Under the pieces are notes generated by a model, which worked only from the letters and a program-made list of their open reading frames with translations, had not been told where the DNA came from and made no database searches. Position numbers and translations under genes: made by a program. A DNA stretch of 12,883 nt from Pirellulales bacterium (GTDB lineage: Bacteria > Planctomycetota > Planctomycetia > Pirellulales > JALHLM01): assembly GCA_022844585.1 (NCBI GenBank), contig JALHLM010000126.1, positions 1 through 12,883 of the forward strand, written 5' to 3'. Shown piece by piece: positions 5,023 to 10,329 of this stretch; the first letter of the stretch is position 1; each line of letters starts with the position of its first letter.

Positions 5023-6138
5023 ATGGACAACCAAGACAGATCACCGCAAGCGACGCGAACGCGTGGAAGTTCTTCGGGCCTGCTCAACGTCGTCCTCTGT
5101 GCGACAATACTGCTTGGCGCCCTAGTTTTTGCATGCGCCGACTTTCTCGGCGACTATGCGACCGCGGTCGCCATCAGTGCTGATGGTCGTACGGCCGCGA
5201 TCGGCACCAACGAGGGCGAGGTGCGACTGATCGAAACTCAGTCCGCGAACGCTTCGGCGACGATAGACGTGGGTAGCGAGATTTCGCAAATGGCATTCGG
5301 CGCGGACACGCTTTGGATTGCCGGCTCCAAAGGAACGTTATTCGCGATAGACCTTCGAGACCGTAGTGTTCGACGATTTGCGGATCGACTGTTTGGCGCT
5401 GCGACATACCTAAAGGCAACGAACGATCGGCTGTTTATTGGTGTCGATTTCGAGCTGCTTTACTCCATTCCACTCAATGCCGACGTCGGCGAATCCTTTG
5501 AGCGAGTTGCTACCGGCGGCATGTCGGCAGTCGCGTGTCCAGATGCAACTCACGTCTACTGGACTGGTTTCGGGCCGCAAATCCATGCTTTCGAACTCAG
5601 TTCGAGGAAATCCGAGACCTATTCCATAGACCGCGATTGCCAAGCGGCTGCGATTGACGTGAACGCGCGGGGCCAAGCTGCCGTCGGTTGCGAGGACGGC
5701 CGCATCCGCTTTTTCAACGAACTGGTTGAAGGTCCCGTTTGGACATCACCTAGCGACTCGACGAGCGGTGATGCCGTAGCAGTAATCTCGATCAGTCAGA
5801 ATGCCGAAACGGTCGTTTCCTGCGACCTAAGCGGTGGAATTCGTTTGATCGATGCTGAAGATGGCGCCACTCGCTTTCACACATCCACCGGCTACCGCCT
5901 ATTGATAGATTTCGCGGCAAATGAGGACCATGGTCGTGCGATCGTGATCGCGCAGAATCATCGGCTTCCATGGCGGAGTGTCACCGTCTACGATCTCGAA
6001 ACTCAGCGGGGCCGCTTGTATGATGCGAATTACACGAGCCCGTTCGCCTATTGGATTTCACTGGCAATGATGTTTGTCGCGGGTGGGCTATTGATTCAGA
6101 ACGCTGTCCGACGCCGTTTTCTGTCGCGTTCGAAATAG
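5023..6138 (+). CDS. Membrane-anchored beta-propeller-like (WD40/PQQ-type) protein
   Basis: The 371-aa protein has a polar N-terminus, one hydrophobic helix (about residues 19-39, LLNVVLCATILLGALVFACA), a large globular region (about 45-335), and a second helix (about 341-359, FAYWISLAMMFVAGGLLIQ) followed by a basic tail (RRRFLSRSK). The globular part has repeated blade-like strings of the form 'AVAISADGRTAAIGTNEGEVRLIE', seen again as AAAIDVNARGQAAVGCEDGRIRFF and VISISQNAETVVSCDLSGGIRLID. This suggests a WD40- or quinoprotein-like propeller. By positive-inside reasoning both ends face the cytoplasm and the propeller faces out; this is inference. No catalytic residues are visible. The start lacks a strong Shine-Dalgarno. 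Codon choice looks less GC-biased than in adjacent genes. Two inverted 81-bp palindromes bracket the gene exactly. Function and partner are unknown. Confidence 0.72.
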   Translation: MDNQDRSPQATRTRGSSSGLLNVVLCATILLGALVFACADFLGDYATAVAISADGRTAAIGTNEGEVRLIETQSANASATIDVGSEISQMAFGADTLWIAGSKGTLFAIDLRDRSVRRFADRLFGAATYLKATNDRLFIGVDFELLYSIPLNADVGESFERVATGGMSAVACPDATHVYWTGFGPQIHAFELSSRKSETYSIDRDCQAAAIDVNARGQAAVGCEDGRIRFFNELVEGPVWTSPSDSTSGDAVAVISISQNAETVVSCDLSGGIRLIDAEDGATRFHTSTGYRLLIDFAANEDHGRAIVIAQNHRLPWRSVTVYDLETQRGRLYDANYTSPFAYWISLAMMFVAGGLLIQNAVRRRFLSRSK

Positions 6139-6147
6139 TGAGTCATG

Positions 6148-6228
6148 GAGCCGGAAACGTAAGCGCCCGGAGCGCGTTGTAGACGACGTCGATTACCGGC
6201 GCGCTCCGGGCGCTCACGCTTCCGGCTC
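6148..6228. repeat. 81-bp intergenic palindrome, copy 2 (loop inverted)
   Basis: Left arm 6148-6176 and right arm 6200-6228 form inverted repeats with only a few mismatches, bounded by gagccgg / ccggctc as in copy 1. The 23-nt loop contains ttgtagacgacg, which is the reverse complement of the copy 1 loop section cgtcgtctaca. The central module is therefore flipped relative to copy 1. It starts 9 nt after the propeller gene's stop, the same distance as copy 1 from its upstream gene. It lies upstream of the DUF1501 gene. Confidence 0.85.
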
Positions 6229-6330
6229 CAGGTGTATCAACGAACATCCGCTGACTTCCACCCGCCCGCGATCCAGGCTATCGTAATAGGCGTCGTTCCG
6301 CCTTTGTCGCAGCCTGAATTCGGTGGTCCC

Positions 6331-7764
6331 ATGAGCATCTCGCCGTTCTCCCGTCGCCAGTTGCTTTCCCGTGCGGGCGGCGGTTTCGGCATGTTGGCGC
6401 TCGCGGGCTTGATGCAGGATGCCGGGCTCGCCGCGACGACTGCCGAGAGTCTGGATCCGCTCGCGCCGCGCATGGGGCATTTTCCGTCGCGGGCGAAGTC
6501 GGTGATTTGGCTCTTTATGAACGGCGGGCCCAGCCATGTCGATTGCTGGGATTACAAGCCGGAACTTGAACGCCGCGACGGGCAGGAGCTCGCCGGGTTC
6601 GATCAGAACACCGGGTTCTTCACCGACCAGGTCGGGCCGTTGATGAAGTCGCCGTTTAACTTCGCACAACATGGCGAGTGCGGCGCCTGGGTGTCGGATA
6701 TCTTTCCGAACATGGCGCAGCACGTTGACAAGATGGCGTTTCTGAAGTCGTGCTTCACCGACTCGAACAATCACAGCCCGGCGCTGTTCAAAGTGAACAC
6801 CGGCATGGCGCGGATGGGTTTTCCGTGCGTGGGGGCTTGGGTCACGTATGGCCTGGGCTCGGAGAATCGCAGCCTGCCCGGCTTTGTCGTGATGCATGAT
6901 CCCAAGGGACGCGGCTTGCCGAAGGGCTATTCGCAGAACTGGGGCTCCGGGTTTTTGCCAGGCGTCTATCAAGGCACGGCGCTCGCCAACGCGGGGCCGC
7001 CGATTCACGACCTGGTGCGCCCAGCGGAAATGTCCGACGCCGCGCAGCGCGCGCAGTTGGATTTGCTCGCGCAACTCAATCAGCGGCATCAAGCACAACA
7101 TCCAGCCGAAGCAGAGTTGGCGGCGCGAATCGAGAGTTTTGAGTTGGCCTACCGGATGCAAATGGCCGCGCCGGACGCCCTCGACGTCGATCGCGAGACG
7201 GCCGAGACGCAGGATCTGTATGGTTTGCACGATGATCGCTGTTCGCATTTCGCGCGGCAGTGTTTGATCGCGCGCCGCCTCGTGGAGCGCGGCGTGCGTT
7301 GCGTGCAGATCTACAGTGGCGGCGAAGAAAACGAAAAGAGCTGGGATGGTCACACGAACATCAAAGACAACCATTCCGGCTTCGCGGGCGAAACCGATCG
7401 GCCGATCGCGGGTCTGCTCGCCGATCTTGAACGGCGCGGCTTGCTCGATTCCACGCTCGTCATCTGGGGCGGCGAATTCGGCCGCCTGCCGATCGTGCAA
7501 AAGGGCGGGACGGGGCGCGATCACAACCCACACGCCTTCACCGTCTGGATGGCCGGCGGCGGCGTCAAAGGCGGCTACACGCACGGCGCGACCGACGAAA
7601 TCGGCCACCGCGCCGTGGAAGACAAAGTGAGCATCAACGACCTGCACGCCACGATCCTGCATCTACTCGGCATGGATCACACGCGGCTGACGTACCGCTT
7701 TAACGGGCGCGAGTTCCGCCTGACCGACGTAGCGGGCGTGGTCGTCGAGAAAATCCTGGCGTAG
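6331..7764 (+). CDS. Tat-exported DUF1501 family protein
   Basis: The 477-aa product (start ATG 6331) opens MSISPFSRRQLLSRAGGGFGMLALAGLM: a twin-arginine signal (S7-R8-R9-Q10-L11-L12) with a hydrophobic stretch to about residue 27, so export in folded form is expected. The upstream in-frame ATG at 6232 would bury this signal behind 33 residues and is rejected. The body shows DUF1501 hallmarks: SVIWLFMNGGPSHVDCWDYKP (residues 57-77), WGGEFGRLP (379-387), GRDHNPHAFTVWMAGGG (395-411) and DLHATILHLLGMDH (443-456). The family is distantly related to sulfatases and alkaline phosphatases by fold and is hugely expanded in planctomycetes, commonly paired with DUF1549/DUF1553 cytochrome-type proteins. 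The true substrate is unknown, and no such partner lies in this window. A strong terminator follows 49 nt after the stop. Confidence 0.93.
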   Translation: MSISPFSRRQLLSRAGGGFGMLALAGLMQDAGLAATTAESLDPLAPRMGHFPSRAKSVIWLFMNGGPSHVDCWDYKPELERRDGQELAGFDQNTGFFTDQVGPLMKSPFNFAQHGECGAWVSDIFPNMAQHVDKMAFLKSCFTDSNNHSPALFKVNTGMARMGFPCVGAWVTYGLGSENRSLPGFVVMHDPKGRGLPKGYSQNWGSGFLPGVYQGTALANAGPPIHDLVRPAEMSDAAQRAQLDLLAQLNQRHQAQHPAEAELAARIESFELAYRMQMAAPDALDVDRETAETQDLYGLHDDRCSHFARQCLIARRLVERGVRCVQIYSGGEENEKSWDGHTNIKDNHSGFAGETDRPIAGLLADLERRGLLDSTLVIWGGEFGRLPIVQKGGTGRDHNPHAFTVWMAGGGVKGGYTHGATDEIGHRAVEDKVSINDLHATILHLLGMDHTRLTYRFNGREFRLTDVAGVVVEKILA

Positions 7765-7813
7765 TCGGGTGCGGCGAAAGCGTGTTGCGCGATCGACGTC
7801 GATCCCGCTAAGC

Positions 7814-7876
7814 CCGGGGAAGGCCATCAAAGACGTGGGTGATGGTACGTCTTCGAGGGCCTTCCCTGGTTTTTTT
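7814..7876 (+). terminator. Composite rho-independent terminator after the DUF1501 gene
   Basis: The outer stem CCGGGGAAGGCC (7814-7825) pairs with GGCCTTCCCTGG (7858-7869), 12 bp including one G-T wobble. An inner stem AAGACGT (7830-7836) pairs with ACGTCTT (7847-7853) over a 10-nt loop. Seven T (7870-7876) follow the outer stem immediately. Orientation is plus, terminating the DUF1501 gene; it lies between convergent genes but lacks a minus-strand T-tract. Confidence 0.9.
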
Positions 7877-7904
7877 CAGTTCAACGCGTGTTCCTGAGCA
7901 ACGC

Positions 7905-9566
7905 TTATTCCCGTACCAGCCGTTCGCGGATCGTCTCCAACTGCTGCTGTAGCGTGAACACCTGGCGGTTCAGCGTTTCACGGGCGATGCGCATGCGGTT
8001 CTCGATTTTCTCGCTACCCTTGCGGATGCCGCCGACCGCCTGATCGACCTCGTCGAGTAACTGAATCTGCTTCTCGATTTCCAAGATTGCCTTGGCGACT
8101 GGTTCCGTATCGAACGCGACTTTTTCCTTTTCCAAAGCTTTTCGGACACAAAGCGCCTTGGCGACGCTAAGGGCGGCCCTTAGGCAGACGTCGGTGGCCG
8201 CGTCGTCGGCGTCCCAGACGACGAGAATGTCGTTGCGGTGGCGCTCGAACGATTCGAGATGACTCGGCGCCACGCGCTTCGAAAACACGAACACGCCAAT
8301 CTCCGCACCGCGATTTTTGCGGGCGTTCTCGATTTCATCGAGCGCCTTCTTGGCGTCGTAGCCCTTTTCTTCCTTGGCTTCGATGACGATCTTCGCGCCG
8401 CCCGCGACGTTTTCTCCGTTCAGCTCAATCACCGCGTCGCCGACTTTGCTGCCGCGCATCAGGCCGGTTTCGCGTCCCGTGGCGGAAAGCAGATCGCCGC
8501 ACTTCTTGGCTTCCTCGGTGAGGAACTCCAGGCATTGCGCCTCGAATTCATCGCCATGGCGCGTCGAGCGCGCCGCTTCCTCGCGGCGCGTTTGCATGCG
8601 GGTGAGTTGCTCGCTCACTTCGAGTTGAAACTCGCGCGACTGCTTCTGGTGCTGCGTGAGCACGTCCAGCAGTTCGCGCTTGAGCCGATAGAGCGAAGAA
8701 CCCTCGTCGTCGAGCGTCAGATGCCGGCTGATCGCCAGGTTGGTCGATTCGACCGTCGTCGTCATCCGCGAAAGCGCCGACGTCTCGTTGTCGAGCGAGA
8801 ACTCGCTGGAGATGGCCTTCTGCGCGAGATCCACTTGCCTCACGAGCCGCGACAAGGCGGAATCGTTATCGTCGAGCGAGAACTCTTTCACGACGGCGTC
8901 GATCTTGTTCTTGAGGTCGTCCTTCAAATTGCCGTTGTTGTCGGTCAACTCGGTGACCAGGCGATGCAGCGCGCTTTCCTTGTTGTCGAGCGAAAACTCG
9001 CTCAGCACCCGTTCGCGCTGGTGATCCAACTCCTCGCAGACCACGTCCTTCATCGACTTCAGAATCCCTTCGCTCTCGGAAGGGGAGAGCAATTTGAAAA
9101 TCGAACTCTCCTCGCCCACGTGCCGCGTCAGCGCGCGGTGCAATTCGGAATCGTCGCCCGTCAGCTTCCGCGCCAGCAGCGATTCCAACTCGCCGTCCTT
9201 TTTCAACAGCCGGTCGACGCGTTCGTGGAACCGGCCGTTTTGCGGATCGAAGTACTCTTTGAGCGTCGACGATAACGACGATTTCAGGTCGTTTTGATGC
9301 GCCGTGAGCGCCAGTTGGACTTGGTTCAGCAGCCCGGTCCCTTCGCGGCGGAGGGTATCGGCGTCGAGCTGCCCGCGGGCTTGTCGTAGCGCGAGGACTC
9401 CCAGCCGAAGCGCCGCCAAGGCGAAGTCGTGGCGGTCGCGACCCGGTCGGCGCGAGGTGAGTTCCGTGAGCACTTCCGGGTCGGTGACCTGGAGAATCAA
9501 CTCCAGCGAGTCATCGAGTCCCTCGGCAGCCACCAACTGCAAGCGATCAATCGTCGTACCACTCAT
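7905..9566 (-). CDS. Coiled-coil repeat protein with putative PD-(D/E)xK nuclease-like domain
   Basis: The 553-aa start at 9566 is set by GGGGAGGA 4 nt upstream; a 128-residue upstream extension is rejected as non-coding in character. The N-terminal 80 residues are helical. Four repeats of the pattern [EF/HL]-[ST]-L-D-x-x-x-S-[AS]-L-x-R-[LM] begin near residues 190, 228, 255 and 282 (spacing 38, 27, 27), each followed by an amphipathic helix; weaker relatives lie near 104, 135 and 159. Residues 338-470 look like a compact alpha/beta core: GDEFEAQCLEFL (338-349), VGDAVIEL (375-382), KIVIEAKEEKGY (392-403) and AEIGVFVFSKRVAP (421-434). D377 followed by E396-x-K398 fits a PD-(D/E)xK nuclease site. 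A C-terminal helical tail (to 553) is coiled-coil-like. The order coiled coil then nuclease recalls RmuC and DUF2130 proteins; the family itself is not recognised. Cytoplasmic: no signal or membrane segment. A DNA repair or defence role is inference only. Confidence 0.75.
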   Translation of the reverse strand: MSGTTIDRLQLVAAEGLDDSLELILQVTDPEVLTELTSRRPGRDRHDFALAALRLGVLALRQARGQLDADTLRREGTGLLNQVQLALTAHQNDLKSSLSSTLKEYFDPQNGRFHERVDRLLKKDGELESLLARKLTGDDSELHRALTRHVGEESSIFKLLSPSESEGILKSMKDVVCEELDHQRERVLSEFSLDNKESALHRLVTELTDNNGNLKDDLKNKIDAVVKEFSLDDNDSALSRLVRQVDLAQKAISSEFSLDNETSALSRMTTTVESTNLAISRHLTLDDEGSSLYRLKRELLDVLTQHQKQSREFQLEVSEQLTRMQTRREEAARSTRHGDEFEAQCLEFLTEEAKKCGDLLSATGRETGLMRGSKVGDAVIELNGENVAGGAKIVIEAKEEKGYDAKKALDEIENARKNRGAEIGVFVFSKRVAPSHLESFERHRNDILVVWDADDAATDVCLRAALSVAKALCVRKALEKEKVAFDTEPVAKAILEIEKQIQLLDEVDQAVGGIRKGSEKIENRMRIARETLNRQVFTLQQQLETIRERLVRE

Positions 9567-9570
9567 GGTT

Positions 9571-9578
9571 TCCTCCCC
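9571..9578 (-). promoter_or_regulatory. Ribosome binding site of the coiled-coil nuclease-like gene
   Basis: GGGGAGGA on the minus strand lies 4 nt before the ATG at 9566 (core GGAGG 5 nt away). It selects this start over upstream in-frame alternatives. Confidence 0.8.
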
Positions 9579-9882
9579 ACTCCGGGTAGCCTCGTCGCCG
9601 TCGCTTCGTATTTTTGCGCGGCGAGACGTTGTGTGCAAGTGTTCAGTCAATGAGTAAGGCCTGACAGCGTTGCTAGCATCCGGTCTGGCAGAATTGAAAG
9701 TCCTACCCACGCATAGAAGAAGTTTTTCCCTGTGTAACCTCGTGCGGACGCTCGTCGTTCCGACGCAACTTGGGCTTGCGGCGAAGGTTGCGCACCAATC
9801 GCGAGCGGCAACCACATGCTCGGCACGGCATCTGCATTTGGTGCGGCTGTCGGCCCATCCAATTGCCGGCGTTTGGATCACC

Positions 9883-9890
9883 AAGGGGAG
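9883..9890 (+). promoter_or_regulatory. Ribosome binding site of the 74-aa protein gene
   Basis: AAGGGGAG lies 7 nt before the ATG at 9898, a strong site that supports this internal start and the reality of the small gene. Confidence 0.72.
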
Positions 9891-9897
9891 TCGCATC

Positions 9898-10122
9898 ATG
9901 GATCGACGCGAAACGGCACTTTGTCTCCGCGAGGTTTTGGACCATCTCAATCGCTGCTGTGATCAGTGGCACGCGGCGGATTCCCGCACCGAGCAATGGG
10001 CGCTGCAGTCGATCGAGCGCGATCTCGCGGAATTGCAACGCGTCTGCCGCCTGGCTCGGCGGCAGAGTATTGAGGCGCTTGCCCAGGGCGCCGATTTAGC
10101 CGTATCCGCGCGGGCGGCGTAG
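9898..10122 (+). CDS. Small helical protein (74 aa), unknown function
   Basis: The ATG at 9898 follows a strong Shine-Dalgarno; upstream in-frame codons (to 9670) have no ribosome site and are left out. The product MDRRETALCLREVLDH... is predicted to be all-helical: amphipathic stretches at about residues 3-25 and 30-60 (TEQWALQSIERDLAELQRVCRL) flank a HAADSRT turn, suggesting a two-helix hairpin. It has four cysteines (one near the start, a CC pair in LNRCCDQW, one in QRVCRL), which might bind a metal but form no recognised motif. No signal peptide or membrane segment, so it should be cytoplasmic. It lies 331 nt from the divergent nuclease-like gene and 207 nt before the secretin gene on the same strand. 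No family is recognised, so a regulatory or adaptor role would be a guess. Confidence 0.62.
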   Translation: MDRRETALCLREVLDHLNRCCDQWHAADSRTEQWALQSIERDLAELQRVCRLARRQSIEALAQGADLAVSARAA

Positions 10123-10318
10123 TTCGACGGGCTTTTTTCTCGCGTCTCCTGCGCAAACTGCGCCATCTCGCCACTTCAGGCTGCGCGGCGTCGGCAAACT
10201 CCACGGCAAGAATGGGGGTTTGACTGGAGAAGCTGCGGCGATCTTTCCGATAAGTCCGATTGTTCCGGCGGCGCAGACCTTGCCGTCGGGGCGCGACGCG
10301 CCTCAAGACACTCCGATT

Positions 10319-10323
10319 AGGAG
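10319..10323 (+). promoter_or_regulatory. Ribosome binding site of the secretin gene
   Basis: AGGAG lies 6 nt before the ATG at 10330 and directly precedes the signal-peptide-bearing frame, fixing the start. Confidence 0.78.
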
Positions 10324-10329
10324 CGGACG

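Larger units (their letters stand above)
9567..9897. other. 331-bp divergent intergenic region
   Basis: This spacer separates the divergent nuclease-like gene (minus) and the 74-aa gene (plus), so it must hold both promoters unless one is leaderless. On the minus strand a TTGACT (9650-9645) lies about 80 nt before the start at 9566, but no -10 at the proper distance is visible. On the plus strand a palindromic tgctagca lies around 9671-9678. Short open frames crossing it have no Shine-Dalgarno and look non-coding. No terminator-like hairpin was found. Confidence 0.5.

Noticed and set aside
6214..7662. Long minus-strand open frame opposite the DUF1501 gene
   Set aside because: Shadow of the DUF1501 coding sequence; biased composition, and it starts inside conserved DUF1501 motifs.
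8238..9275. Plus-strand 345-codon open frame
   Set aside because: Antisense shadow of the coiled-coil nuclease-like gene; no ribosome site and repetitive Leu/Arg/Val composition mirrored from the repeats.
9647..9862. A 71-codon minus-strand frame in the divergent spacer
   Set aside because: No Shine-Dalgarno, no recognisable domain, and it would occupy the region needed for promoters.
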